A stretch of 64,000 nucleotides of DNA. Origin: Halonatronum saccharophilum DSM 13868. Its GTDB lineage: Bacteria; Bacillota; Halanaerobiia; Halobacteroidales; Halobacteroidaceae. How positions within the stretch are numbered: the stretch's first letter is position 1; every line of letters starts with the position of its first letter. Made by a program: the position numbers and the translations under genes. Shown piece by piece: positions 8,163-17,426 of the stretch. The stretch is from assembly GCF_000517025.1 (NCBI RefSeq), contig NZ_KI912091.1, forward strand, positions 171,344 to 235,343. Reading direction: 5' to 3'. The notes under the pieces were generated by a model. That model did not search any database, had not been told where the DNA came from, and saw nothing but the letters and a program-made list of their open reading frames with translations.

Positions 8163-9336
8163 TGCCTTATCACAAGAAGAGATTAATGCATTATTAAATG
8201 GTGAAAATGATGATGAGCAAGATTCAAATACTGAAGAATTATTAACTGAATTAGAGAAAGATGCCTTAGGTGAGGTGGCTAATATATCTATGGGGTCTGC
8301 AGCTACAGCCTTATATGGGCTTCTTGGTCAGAAAGTAGAGATTACGACTCCAAGGGTAGGTTTTAGTAGTGTTCAAGAGTTAGTTGATAGTTATACAAGG
8401 CCATGTATTGTGGTAGATGTTCAATATGTAGAGGGTCTAAAAGGGAGTAATCAGCTCATCTTAGAGAAGGAGGATGCAGCTATCATAACTGATCTAATGA
8501 TGGGAGGAGATGGAACAAACCCTCCAGAAGATCTGGAAGACTTGCATATAAGTGCAGTAGGTGAAGCTATGAACCAGATGATGGGGTCTGCTTCGACATC
8601 TATGTCAGACTTTTTTGAGGGTGATAAGATTAATATATCACCTCCAAAGGCAGAATTATTAGAACTTAATAGTGAAGCTTTTAATTTAGAAAGTTCTTCT
8701 CCTGAAGATGAAATTGTACAGGTCATCTTTGATATTAATATTGGTGATCTAATAGATAGTCAAATTATTCAGGTGATGACTGTGGAATTTGCTAAGAAGA
8801 TGGCTGAAGGAATTATGGGTGGACTAGGTGGAGAAGAAGCAAAAGAGCCTAAGAAGAAAGAACAACCTGCCCAGCAGCAACAAGGAATGTCACAACAAGG
8901 AATGTCACAACAAGGAATGTCACAACAAGGAATGTCACAACAAGGAATGCCACAACAAGGAATGTATCAGCAAGGAATGTATCAGCAACCAAGGCAACAG
9001 CAGCCTAGACAACAACAAAATGTTGAGGTCCAACAGGTTGAATTTAATCAGTTAGGATCTACTGGAATAAGTGGGATTAATAATGATATTAGATTGATTT
9101 ATGATGTGCCTTTAGAGCTAACTGTTAGGCTAGGCAAGACAAGAATGTCAATTAGAGATGTTTTAGAATTGAGTCCAGGATCAGTTATTGAATTGGATAG
9201 ATTGGCTGGTGAGGCAGTAGATCTATTGGTTAATGGAAAGTTGATTGCTAAGGGAGAAGTTGTGGTTATTGATGAGAACTTTGGATTTAGAGTTACTGAT
9301 ATAGTAAGTTCTGAGGAAAGGTTAAAGAATCTATAA
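8155..9336 (+). CDS. fliY: FliY flagellar switch phosphatase (CheC-FliN fusion)
   Basis: 393 residues. The N-terminal peptide [12 protein letters not shown] resembles the FliM CheY-P docking motif. A CheC-type domain follows with two phosphatase centres ([18 protein letters not shown] near residue 36; [17 protein letters not shown] near 136). A Gln/Met/Pro-rich linker (about 235-288) and a C-terminal SpoA/FliN domain complete it. In Bacillus FliY is both a C-ring part and a CheY-P phosphatase. The linker is encoded by a 15-bp tandem repeat. No separate fliN and no cheY follow, unlike Bacillus. Confidence 0.94.
   Translation: MSDALSQEEINALLNGENDDEQDSNTEELLTELEKDALGEVANISMGSAATALYGLLGQKVEITTPRVGFSSVQELVDSYTRPCIVVDVQYVEGLKGSNQLILEKEDAAIITDLMMGGDGTNPPEDLEDLHISAVGEAMNQMMGSASTSMSDFFEGDKINISPPKAELLELNSEAFNLESSSPEDEIVQVIFDINIGDLIDSQIIQVMTVEFAKKMAEGIMGGLGGEEAKEPKKKEQPAQQQQGMSQQGMSQQGMSQQGMSQQGMPQQGMYQQGMYQQPRQQQPRQQQNVEVQQVEFNQLGSTGISGINNDIRLIYDVPLELTVRLGKTRMSIRDVLELSPGSVIELDRLAGEAVDLLVNGKLIAKGEVVVIDENFGFRVTDIVSSEERLKNL
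8878..8982 (+). repeat. 15-bp tandem repeat inside fliY
   Basis: Seven consecutive 15-base units encode Gln-Gln-Gly-Met-X. The first four (8878-8937) are identical at the DNA level (CAACAAGGAATGTCA). The fifth has CCA, and the sixth and seventh end TAT. The reading frame is preserved because the unit is a multiple of three, so copy-number change would only lengthen or shorten the FliY linker. Confidence 0.95.
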
Positions 9337-9351
9337 AGCAAGGATGATAGT

Positions 9352-9669
9352 ATGAATTATACTTTAGAGATCATTAAGATGATTCTTTCGTTAATAGCTA
9401 TTTTAAGCATATTCTTTTTATTAGTTAAGTTATTTAAAAGGGGTAATAACCTCTTTAGTTCGAGTAAGAATATAAGGCTCATAGAAAGATGTTATTTAGA
9501 CAATGGTAAGGTGCTTTATTTAGTTAAAGTAGCAGACAAGGTGTGGCTTCTCTCTTCGGTTAAAGATAAGGTTGAGTTTATTGAAGAGGTAGATTTAGAT
9601 AAGGTAGAGTTGGGAGATAGTTTAGAAAGACCAGATGTTTTTACTATATTCAAGAAAGGTAAGGAGTAA
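9352..9669 (+). CDS. fliO: FliO/FliZ flagellar export assembly protein
   Basis: 105 residues with one N-terminal membrane helix (about residues 9-26) and a small soluble domain (SKNIRLIERCYLDNGKVLYLVKV...VWLLSSVKDKVEFIEEV), typical of FliO (called FliZ in Bacillus). FliO is needed to assemble the FliP pore of the export gate. It lies directly between fliY and fliP, four bases before the latter, as in most Firmicutes. Confidence 0.85.
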   Translation: MNYTLEIIKMILSLIAILSIFFLLVKLFKRGNNLFSSSKNIRLIERCYLDNGKVLYLVKVADKVWLLSSVKDKVEFIEEVDLDKVELGDSLERPDVFTIFKKGKE

Positions 9670-9673
9670 TATA

Positions 9674-10441
9674 ATGGGCAATAAGGCTATAAAAGTTACT
9701 ATTTTGGTGTTGCTATTACTGATATTAGTACAAAGCGCAGCATTTGCAGAGACTAGATTCAATATACCTAATATACAGCTTCAAATTGGTGATGGGGTTG
9801 AAGGAAATGAAGTAGGAGAGTTAGAAACTTCTCTTAGAATTTTAATCCTATTAACAGTATTGTCCTTAGCTCCTGCTATCTTAATACTACTAACTTCCTT
9901 TACAAGAATTGCTATAGTTCTTTCAATGATAAGAAGGGCTTTGGCAACTCAGACAATGCCTCCTAATCAGGTTTTAATAGGATTATCAATCTTTCTAACT
10001 ATCTATATAATGTCGCCGGTATGGGGCGAGATTAATCAAGAGGCGCTACAACCTTATTTAAATGAAGAGATAGGGCAGGAAGATGCTATTGATAGGGGGG
10101 TAGAACCATTAAGAGAATTTATGTTCAGGCACACCAGGGAGAAGGATATTGCTTTATTTATCAATATGTCTGAAGGTGATAGGCCAAATAGCCGAGAGGA
10201 TATAGCTACTTATATCCTTATACCAGCCTTTGTTTTGAGTGAACTTAAGACAGCCTTTCAAATTGGATTTATAATATTCATTCCTTTTATAGTTATTGAT
10301 ATGATTGTGGCTAGTACTTTGATGGCTATGGGTATGATGATGCTACCGCCAGTAATGATATCATTACCTTTTAAGATACTTTTGTTTGTTTTAGTGGATG
10401 GTTGGTATCTGGTAATTAAGTCTCTTGTTGAGACTTTTTAG
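9674..10441 (+). CDS. fliP: FliP flagellar export gate protein
   Basis: 255 residues. A cleavable signal peptide (KVTILVLLLLILVQSAAFAE) is followed by four membrane helices. Conserved segments are LTSFTRIAIVLSMIRRALATQ, GLSIFLTIYIM, and LIPAFVLSELKTAFQIGF. Five FliP copies form the core of the export pore with FliQ and FliR. I chose ATG 9674, with AAGGAG at 9661-9666, rather than the longer in-frame start at 9635, which would overlap fliO and mask the signal peptide. Confidence 0.95.
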   Translation: MGNKAIKVTILVLLLLILVQSAAFAETRFNIPNIQLQIGDGVEGNEVGELETSLRILILLTVLSLAPAILILLTSFTRIAIVLSMIRRALATQTMPPNQVLIGLSIFLTIYIMSPVWGEINQEALQPYLNEEIGQEDAIDRGVEPLREFMFRHTREKDIALFINMSEGDRPNSREDIATYILIPAFVLSELKTAFQIGFIIFIPFIVIDMIVASTLMAMGMMMLPPVMISLPFKILLFVLVDGWYLVIKSLVETF

Positions 10442-10458
10442 TAGGGGGTGTGAGTTAA

Positions 10459-10728
10459 TTGAATCAGCTTTTGATTATAGAGATAGGTCGAAATGCACTT
10501 TTAACAGTAATTAAGGTAGCAGCCCCTATGCTTGGATTAGGGATGGCAGCAGGGTTGATTATCAGCATATTTCAAGCTACAACTCAAATTCAGGAACAGA
10601 CTTTAGCTTTTATTCCTAAGATATTAGCAGTTTTATTTGCAATTATGATCTTTGGACCATGGATGCTTAATGTATTAATAGATTTTATTATTGAACTTTT
10701 CACAAATATACCTAACTATATCGGGTGA
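10459..10728 (+). CDS. fliQ: FliQ flagellar export gate protein
   Basis: 89 residues with two membrane helices and the family pattern APMLGLGMAAGLIISIFQATTQIQEQTL. FliQ is a peripheral subunit of the FliPQR export pore in the basal body. Translation begins at TTG 10459 behind TAGGGGGTG (10442-10450). The stop lies 14 bases before the fliR start. Confidence 0.95.
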   Translation: MNQLLIIEIGRNALLTVIKVAAPMLGLGMAAGLIISIFQATTQIQEQTLAFIPKILAVLFAIMIFGPWMLNVLIDFIIELFTNIPNYIG

Positions 10729-10742
10729 TAAAGGGGATAAAT

Positions 10743-11516
10743 ATGACTGAACAAGAGTTATTGTTAAATATATATATCCTACTTTTGGTATTGGCTAGGG
10801 TTGCTGGACTCTTCTTGGTAGCTCCTATATTTGGTAGCCAAGCCCTACCACATAGAATAAAGATAGGCTTAGCCTTTATATTGGCACTTCTTTTAATGCC
10901 AATAATTCCAAGTGGAGGTATTCAACTTCCAGGGCCAATCCTACTAATTTCAATACAGATAAGTGTTGAGTTATTTCTTGGTTTAACTATGGGGTTTATA
11001 CTAATGTTAATATTTAACGCTGTTCAAGTAGGAGGGCAATTTATTGATGTGATGATGGGCTTTGCTATGGCTAATGTGATGGATCCTCAAAGTGGAATTC
11101 AAGCCCCTTTGATTGGTCAATTTAAGAATATATTAGCTACCTTACTCTTTTTGTCCATAGATGGTCACCATTATTTGTTGAGACTATTGGCTGATAGCTT
11201 TTATATAGTAGAGATTAATCAGTTTTCTTCTTCATCTGATTTTGTGCTTGCTACATTAAGGGTGATAGGAGATTTCTTTCCTTTAGCCTTTAGGTTGGCC
11301 CTTCCAGTTATGGCTGTATTATTTATAGTTAATCTAGGTTTTGGTTTAGTTGCTAGAACAGTTCCTCAGTTAAATATCTTTATTGTAGGTATGCCGGTAA
11401 AGATATTTGTTGCTTTGACCTTTTTAGCTATCATTTTATCCAATTATTTAACTTCCCTAGAAGGGATCTTTATGGATATTATTGAGAGAATCTACTCTAT
11501 AGTTGAGTTGATTTAG
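10743..11516 (+). CDS. fliR: FliR flagellar export gate protein
   Basis: 257 residues with about six membrane helices (NIYILLLVLARVAGLFLVAP; VGGQFIDVMMGFAMANVMDP; GLVARTVPQLNIFIVGMPVK). FliR completes the helical FliP5Q4R1 export gate. ATG 10743 has AAAGGGGA at 10730-10737; the in-frame GTG at 10725 lies inside the fliQ end and has no ribosome site. It is followed by flhB after 27 bases. Confidence 0.94.
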   Translation: MTEQELLLNIYILLLVLARVAGLFLVAPIFGSQALPHRIKIGLAFILALLLMPIIPSGGIQLPGPILLISIQISVELFLGLTMGFILMLIFNAVQVGGQFIDVMMGFAMANVMDPQSGIQAPLIGQFKNILATLLFLSIDGHHYLLRLLADSFYIVEINQFSSSSDFVLATLRVIGDFFPLAFRLALPVMAVLFIVNLGFGLVARTVPQLNIFIVGMPVKIFVALTFLAIILSNYLTSLEGIFMDIIERIYSIVELI

Positions 11517-11543
11517 AATTAATTTGAGAAGAGAGGGGATAAA

Positions 11544-12614
11544 ATGCCATCAGGATCATCAGGAGAAAAGACGGAAAAGGCAACCCCCAAGAAGAAGAAA
11601 GAAGCCCGCGAAGAAGGACAGGTAGCCAGTAGTAAAGAGCTTAACAGTGCCTTTACCTTGTTGACTGTTTTTTTAATAATGTACTTTTTAATGTCTTATA
11701 TATTAAAAGAGATGATAGACTTTACAACTAAGGTTCTTGTTCATTACTTTGATATGCAATTATCCATTCGTAATTTTCATAATTTAATAATAGAGATAGG
11801 CTTCTTTTCTTTGAGACTACTCCTTCCGGTTATGATAGGCGTTGCTTTTGTTGGAGTAATGGTCTCTCTTTTGCAGGTTGGAGTCTTATTTACACCCAAG
11901 GTTATACAACCTAAGCTAAGCAAAATAAATCCTATAAGTGGATTTAAGAGGCTTTTTTCTAAAAGAACCCTTGTAGAGTTTCTAAAGTCGATGATAAAAA
12001 TAACTGTCGTTGGTTATACGGCTTATCTGGTGATTATGGGGTATGTAGATGATATAATACTCTTATTGAATACAGGTTTAAGTAATGCTTTAAATATTAT
12101 TGGAAACATATCCTTTTCATTGGCTATGAGGGTTAGTATGGTCTTTATAGTAGTAGGTATTGCAGACTTTATCTATCAGAAATGGCAGCATGAAGAGGAT
12201 CTTAAGATGACCAAACAAGAGGTTAAAGAGGAAAGAAAGCAGGTAGAAGGTAGTCCTGAAATAAAATCTAAGCGTAGGCAAAAGCAACAAGAGATGGCTA
12301 TGAGTAGAATGATGCAGGATGTTCCAGATGCTACTGTTGTTATAACCAACCCGACTCATATTGCAATTGCAGTTAAATTTAATATGGACGAGATGGATGT
12401 ACCTCTTGTTGTAGCAAAGGGACAAGATGAGGTTGCTCAACGGATTAAAGAGATAGCTAAAGAGAATGATGTCGAAGTTGTAGAAGAGAAGCCTTTAGCT
12501 AGAGCATTATATAAAATAGTAGATGTTGGAGATGAGATTCCAATGGAGTTTTACCAAGCTATTGCGGAAATTTTAGCTTATATTTATCAAACAGATAAGG
12601 AAAGGAGGTTCTAG
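11544..12614 (+). CDS. flhB: FlhB export substrate-specificity switch
   Basis: 356 residues. A charged N-terminus (SGEKTEKATPKKKKEAREEG) precedes four membrane helices and a cytoplasmic domain with the self-cleaving motif N269-P-T-H (ITNPTHIAIAVKF). Cleavage between Asn and Pro, with FliK, switches export from rod/hook to filament subunits. The GAGAGGGG ribosome site lies just before ATG 11544. The stop is two bases from flhA. Confidence 0.96.
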   Translation: MPSGSSGEKTEKATPKKKKEAREEGQVASSKELNSAFTLLTVFLIMYFLMSYILKEMIDFTTKVLVHYFDMQLSIRNFHNLIIEIGFFSLRLLLPVMIGVAFVGVMVSLLQVGVLFTPKVIQPKLSKINPISGFKRLFSKRTLVEFLKSMIKITVVGYTAYLVIMGYVDDIILLLNTGLSNALNIIGNISFSLAMRVSMVFIVVGIADFIYQKWQHEEDLKMTKQEVKEERKQVEGSPEIKSKRRQKQQEMAMSRMMQDVPDATVVITNPTHIAIAVKFNMDEMDVPLVVAKGQDEVAQRIKEIAKENDVEVVEEKPLARALYKIVDVGDEIPMEFYQAIAEILAYIYQTDKERRF

Positions 12615-12616
12615 TA

Positions 12617-14692
12617 ATGGCAACACCAGTAAGGGGAATAGAAAGAGATGGTTTAAGTAGATATACAGACGTAATCTTTGCAATGGCTGTGATTATGGTC
12701 GTTATAATGTTTATAATTCCATTACCGAAGACGTTATTAGATATTTTACTAACCTTAAATATAAGCTTGGGTTTAACTATCTTATTGGTATCTATGTATT
12801 TAATAAATCCTTTAGAACTTTCTGTCTTTCCCTCTCTTCTTTTAATAGCAACTTTATTTAGGCTAGCCTTGAATGTTTCTACAACAAGGTTGATTTTGGG
12901 AGAGGCAGATGCAGGAAGGGTAATCAGTGCCTTTGGTAGCTTTGTTGTCGGAGGAAATTATGTAGTTGGATTTGTTATATTCGTTATATTAGTAGCTATT
13001 CAATTTATAGTTATTACTAAAGGTTCTGAAAGGGTTGCTGAAGTAGCAGCACGATTTACTTTAGATGCTATGCCAGGAAAGCAGATGAGTATAGATGCTG
13101 ATTTGAATTCTGGTCTTATGACTGAAGCAGAAGCAAGAAAGAGGCGTGAAGAGATTAGACAAGAGGCTGACTTTTATGGTGCTATGGATGGAGCTAGTAA
13201 GTTTGTTAAGGGTGACGCTATAGCAGGTATTATAATTACTTTAATTAATGTTATAGGTGGACTTATTATTGGGGTTATTCAAGGTGGTATGGGTATGGGT
13301 GATGCTATGCAGACATATACATTATTAACAGTAGGTGATGGGTTGGTAAGTCAGATTCCAGCACTATTGATATCTACTGCAACCGGTATTGTTGTTACTA
13401 GAGCAGCTTCAGAGGGTAACCTTGGTCAAGACTTTAGTAAGCAGTTGTTGGCCCAGCCTAAGTCTTTAATTATGGTTTCTGGTGTATTATTTATACTTGG
13501 AGTCTTTACACCTTTACCTACTTCTCCCTTTTTGATTTTATCATTACTTATAGGAGGGTTTTCTTATGTCCTCTTCCAAAGTGCTCAGGATATTGAAGAT
13601 GAGATCGCTGTTAGTGAAGAGGAAGAAGAAGTTGAAGAATATAGAGAACCTGAAAATATAGCTCAATTATTACAGGTTGATCCTATGGAGGTCGAAGTAG
13701 GTTATAACTTAATTCCTTTAGTAGTTCCTGAACAAGGAGGGGATCTATTAGACCGTGTATCTATGATTAGAAGGCAGTGTGCTTTAGAACTAGGGATGGT
13801 AATACCTCCTATTAGAATTAGAGATAATATGCAGTTAGAACCTAATCATTATAGGGTGAATTTAAAAGGAATTGAGATTGCAAGTTATGAGATTAAGGTG
13901 GATAGGTATATGGCTATGGATTCTGGAATGGCTAGTGAGGATATAGATGGTATAGAGACTAAGGAGCCAGCCTTTGGATTGCCAGCTTTATGGATTGATG
14001 AGAAAGAGAAGGATAGAGCTGAGATACTTGGTTATACAGTCGTAGATTCACCTTCTGTAATGGCAACACATTTAACAGAATTGGTTAAGTCACATGCCTA
14101 TGAGTTATTAGGTAGACAAGAGGTTAAGGAATTGATTGATAATATAAAGGAGGATTACTCTGCTGTAGTAAATGAGTTGATTCCAGAGCTTTTAACAATT
14201 GGTCAAGTACAAAAAGTCCTTCAAAATTTATTAAAGGAAGGAATATCAATTAGGGATCTTGTATCGATCTTAGAGGTTTTAGCTGACCAAGGAAGAAATA
14301 CACAAGATACAGATATATTGACTGAGTATGTAAGGCAAGAAGCTTTATCAAGACAGATATCTAAGAAGTTTAAGGATGATGCTGATAATATTTATGTGAT
14401 CACCTTAGCTCCAGATTTGGAGGAGAAGATCTCAAATTCTATAGAGCATACAGATAGAGGATCTTATATAACCTTAAATCCTAATCTAGTACAGAAGATA
14501 TTTAATAATCTATCTGCTGAGGTTAATAATGTATTGAATAGAGGGATTGATCCGATTGTAGTTACTTCACCTATTATTAGGTATCATTTTAAGAGGTTAA
14601 CTGAACAGGCAGCCCCTAATTTAACTGTATTATCCTTTAATGAGATAGAATCTTATCTAAATGTTCAAACAGTAGGGATGGTGAAGATATAG
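12617..14692 (+). CDS. flhA: FlhA flagellar export gate / substrate docking protein
   Basis: 691 residues. The N-terminal half has about eight membrane helices, with the FHIPEP-family signature VAARFTLDAMPGKQMSIDAD and the LRLALNVSTTRLIL-type segment. The C-terminal half is the nonameric cytosolic ring that docks export chaperones. An AAAGGAGG ribosome site sits at the end of flhB. The stop codon abuts the flhF start, implying coupling. Confidence 0.96.
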   Translation: MATPVRGIERDGLSRYTDVIFAMAVIMVVIMFIIPLPKTLLDILLTLNISLGLTILLVSMYLINPLELSVFPSLLLIATLFRLALNVSTTRLILGEADAGRVISAFGSFVVGGNYVVGFVIFVILVAIQFIVITKGSERVAEVAARFTLDAMPGKQMSIDADLNSGLMTEAEARKRREEIRQEADFYGAMDGASKFVKGDAIAGIIITLINVIGGLIIGVIQGGMGMGDAMQTYTLLTVGDGLVSQIPALLISTATGIVVTRAASEGNLGQDFSKQLLAQPKSLIMVSGVLFILGVFTPLPTSPFLILSLLIGGFSYVLFQSAQDIEDEIAVSEEEEEVEEYREPENIAQLLQVDPMEVEVGYNLIPLVVPEQGGDLLDRVSMIRRQCALELGMVIPPIRIRDNMQLEPNHYRVNLKGIEIASYEIKVDRYMAMDSGMASEDIDGIETKEPAFGLPALWIDEKEKDRAEILGYTVVDSPSVMATHLTELVKSHAYELLGRQEVKELIDNIKEDYSAVVNELIPELLTIGQVQKVLQNLLKEGISIRDLVSILEVLADQGRNTQDTDILTEYVRQEALSRQISKKFKDDADNIYVITLAPDLEEKISNSIEHTDRGSYITLNPNLVQKIFNNLSAEVNNVLNRGIDPIVVTSPIIRYHFKRLTEQAAPNLTVLSFNEIESYLNVQTVGMVKI

Positions 14693-15778
14693 ATGAAGGT
14701 AAAGAAGTATCAAGGTGAGAATATGCAAGAGACTATTTTGAAGGTTAAGTCTGATTTGGGATCAAATGCTATTATACTTAATACACGTAAATTTAAAAAA
14801 GGTGGTTTTTTAGGTTTTTTTGCTAAAACTATGGTAGAGGTTATTGCAACAGTTGAAGAAAAGAGCCCTCAAATAGATAATAATGGTAATAATAATAATC
14901 TCAAAAGTGAATTAAAGGTTATGAGAGAGATGATGAATAATTTGATGGGAGAGATAAAGGAGAGTAAGTCTAATCAACTTCAGGTAAATAACCCAAGTTT
15001 TAATAAGTTATATGAAGCTCTTTGGGAGGTTGGTATGAGTCGTAGTACATCTAGAGATCTTGCTGATAAGATAGTTAGAAATTTAAAGAGTCCACAACTG
15101 GATGTTGATGAGGTTGAAGAGATATTAAGAGATGAATTAATAGGAGAACTTGGGAGTATAAAAGGTATTGAGTTGGAGGAAGGCAAGACTAAAGTGATAG
15201 CCTTTGTTGGGCCAACTGGAGTAGGCAAGACTACTACCTTAGCCAAATTAGCAGCAGATTTTTCTCTATTTAAAGGAAAGAAGGTCGGACTTGTTACTGC
15301 TGATACCTATAGAATTGCAGCTGTAGATCAATTAAAGACCTATAGTGAGATAATTAACTTACCAATTAAGGTTGCTTTTACTCCACAAGAACTCAACCAA
15401 GCTATTGAAGAGTATAAAGGTTACGATTTGGTCTTGGTTGATACAGCAGGCAGGAGTCAGAATAATCAACTTCATATATCTGAATTGAAAGGTTTTCTTG
15501 CTAAAGCTAGTATTGATGAAATTTGCTTGGTCTTAAGTGCTACAACTAAAACTATTGATTTGTTAAAAATTATTGATGTTTATAAAGAGGCAAATTTAGA
15601 TAAGCTTATAGTTACTAAAATTGATGAGACTGATTCCTATGGAACGATATTTGAAGCTGTAGTTAAATCTGAACTTCCTTTGTCTTATTTGACCTTAGGT
15701 CAAGGGGTACCAGAGGATATTGATATGCCTAAAGTTGAAGTTTTGGCTGATAACATAGTAGAGAGGTTGGAGCTATGA
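14693..15778 (+). CDS. flhF: FlhF SRP-type GTPase
   Basis: 361 residues. A basic N-terminal domain is followed by a helical linker and an SRP-family NG GTPase: P-loop GPTGVGKTTTLAKLA (about residue 173), DTYRIAAVDQLKTYSE, LVDTAGRSQ, and TKIDETDSYG. FlhF sets the place (and in some species the number) of flagella by recruiting early basal-body parts. The start ATG abuts the flhA stop, and the end overlaps flhG by ATGA. A start at ATG 14723 is possible but would remove conserved N-terminal residues. Confidence 0.94.
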   Translation: MKVKKYQGENMQETILKVKSDLGSNAIILNTRKFKKGGFLGFFAKTMVEVIATVEEKSPQIDNNGNNNNLKSELKVMREMMNNLMGEIKESKSNQLQVNNPSFNKLYEALWEVGMSRSTSRDLADKIVRNLKSPQLDVDEVEEILRDELIGELGSIKGIELEEGKTKVIAFVGPTGVGKTTTLAKLAADFSLFKGKKVGLVTADTYRIAAVDQLKTYSEIINLPIKVAFTPQELNQAIEEYKGYDLVLVDTAGRSQNNQLHISELKGFLAKASIDEICLVLSATTKTIDLLKIIDVYKEANLDKLIVTKIDETDSYGTIFEAVVKSELPLSYLTLGQGVPEDIDMPKVEVLADNIVERLEL

Positions 15779-16668
15779 ATGATCAAGCACATAAATTAAG
15801 AAGTCTTGTAAAGAGCATGAGTAATAACCAGGGAGATAATCAGAATAATGATGATTTAAATAAAGCTCATTTGTATACAATAACCAGCGGAAAAGGAGGG
15901 GTTGGTAAGTCAAATTGTACAGCTAATTTAGCTTTGGCCCTGCAAGAAAAAGGAAAGCGGGTTATAATTTTTGATGCTGATTTAGGTATGGCAAATTTGG
16001 ATGTCATATTAGGTGTAACCCCTAGTTATAATTTAAAACATGTTGTAAATGGTTTAAAGTCCTTAGAAGAGATAATTGTAAGTGGACCTAATGGAATTGC
16101 TTTAATTCCCGGAGGGTCGGGAATGCAAGAGTTAGCTAATTTATCACAGATACAGATAAATAATTTGATAAGCTCTTTTGTTAGAATAGGAAAAGAATAT
16201 GATATAATTTTAGTAGATACAGGAGCAGGGTTAGGAAATAATGTGGTTGATTTTATTTTAGGTTCTGATGAGGTGATTCTTGTTTCTACACCAGAGCCAA
16301 CTTCTATAACAGATGCCTATGGCGTTTTAAAGACTATTTCAAGGTATGATAAGAGAATTAATATCAACCTTCTTATCAATCAGGTCGAAAATCATAGAGA
16401 GGGAGAAATTGTGAGTAAAAGGTTGATTACTACAGCTAATGACTTCTTAGAGTTGGAAGTAAGTTTGTTAGGTGTTCTACCCAAGGATGATTCTGTGGTG
16501 AAATCAGTTAAAAGTAGAAGGCCATTTTTGGTAGAGTTTCCCAAAGCTAGAGTAAGTAAAGAAATTAGAGTTATTGCTAATAAAGTTTTAGATCAAGAGG
16601 TAGAAAATGGTAGTCCAAAGGGGATAAAGGGATTCTTCTCTAACTTATTAGGGATTGGTAGAAGATAG
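15775..16668 (+). CDS. flhG: FlhG MinD-like ATPase controlling flagellar number
   Basis: 297 residues of MinD/ParA type. The N-terminal DQAHKLRSLV motif is the conserved element that activates the FlhF GTPase. The deviant Walker A is TSGKGGVGKSNCTANLA, and the switch regions are FDADLGMANLD and ILVDTGAGL. FlhG limits flagellum number and helps assemble the C-ring, interacting with FliM/FliY. It is coupled to flhF by a 4-base overlap. In Bacillus cheB, cheA and cheW would follow; here PilZ genes do. Confidence 0.94.
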   Translation: MNDQAHKLRSLVKSMSNNQGDNQNNDDLNKAHLYTITSGKGGVGKSNCTANLALALQEKGKRVIIFDADLGMANLDVILGVTPSYNLKHVVNGLKSLEEIIVSGPNGIALIPGGSGMQELANLSQIQINNLISSFVRIGKEYDIILVDTGAGLGNNVVDFILGSDEVILVSTPEPTSITDAYGVLKTISRYDKRININLLINQVENHREGEIVSKRLITTANDFLELEVSLLGVLPKDDSVVKSVKSRRPFLVEFPKARVSKEIRVIANKVLDQEVENGSPKGIKGFFSNLLGIGRR

Positions 16669-16680
16669 GAGGTTTAAAAT

Positions 16681-17400
16681 TTGAAAAGAAATTTTTCTAA
16701 AGTTAGAAAGTTTAATGTTGAAAGAAGATTAGAAATTAATCAGAAAGTAGATATAAAATATAGTTTTGGTGAAAAAGAAGAAAGTTATTCTTCTCAAGTT
16801 GTAGACTTGCTAGATGAGGAGACTTTTATAGTCAATGCTCCATTCTCTGAAGGTTTACCTGTAAATTTAGGGTACGGAAGTAGAGTAAATATTATTGTAA
16901 GAGATAAAAATGGTCTATATGACCTTCCAGTAAAATTAATAAATAAAAAGGTAGACACCACCCCCCTATGGGTTTTTAAATTAATAGGTGAGGTAAATAG
17001 GGTTCAGGAGCGAGAATTCTTTAGGTTAGATATCTATCAGGAGATAGAATTTAAGCAGGTGGATTCTTGTGATAGAACACTAGATGCTATAGATGATAAA
17101 GAAGATATAGTAAATTACAAAGGAATAATTAAAGATATAAGTGCTACAGGATTGCAGATTTTTATGCAAGATAGAGTATTGTCTGAAGGTGAAGTTATTG
17201 AGATAGATTTTTCTTCTATTAATGTAGATTTAAATAGGATTTTAGGAAAGGTTGTAAGAGTGAGTGAGGTCTTTAATAAAGATCTAAAGAGGTATAGTCT
17301 TGGTGTTGAGTTTGTTCATAGTAATGAAAATGATAAGGATAAGTTGATGGAGTGGTTATTTGCTAAGCAAAGAGAATTGAGGAGAAAAGGTCTTCTTTAA
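16681..17400 (+). CDS. YcgR-like PilZ protein, first copy
   Basis: 239 residues. The N-terminal half is a YcgR-type beta domain. The C-terminal PilZ domain carries both c-di-GMP binding motifs, REFFR (RxxxR, about residue 111) and DISATG (DxSxxG, about 156). YcgR/MotI proteins brake the motor when c-di-GMP binds. The TTG start has AGGAGG at 16667-16672. Its tail (EWLFAKQRELRRKGLL) is nearly shared with the next gene, so the two arose by duplication. A motor-brake role is inferred from family and operon. Confidence 0.85.
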   Translation: MKRNFSKVRKFNVERRLEINQKVDIKYSFGEKEESYSSQVVDLLDEETFIVNAPFSEGLPVNLGYGSRVNIIVRDKNGLYDLPVKLINKKVDTTPLWVFKLIGEVNRVQEREFFRLDIYQEIEFKQVDSCDRTLDAIDDKEDIVNYKGIIKDISATGLQIFMQDRVLSEGEVIEIDFSSINVDLNRILGKVVRVSEVFNKDLKRYSLGVEFVHSNENDKDKLMEWLFAKQRELRRKGLL

Positions 17401-17426
17401 AGATTAGAGTTATGGGGGGCTAGACC

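Noticed and set aside
8878..8982. CRISPR-like array
   Set aside because: The units are contiguous 15-mers without spacers and lie in frame within fliY.
8828..9055. Open frame with NKECH repeats
   Set aside because: It is an out-of-frame reading of the fliY repeat, with no ribosome site.
9337..9351. Expected cheY between fliY and fliO
   Set aside because: Only 15 bases separate the genes; cheY is simply not here.
12117..12440. Antisense open frame across flhB
   Set aside because: Opposite-strand shadow of a strongly conserved gene; no start signals.
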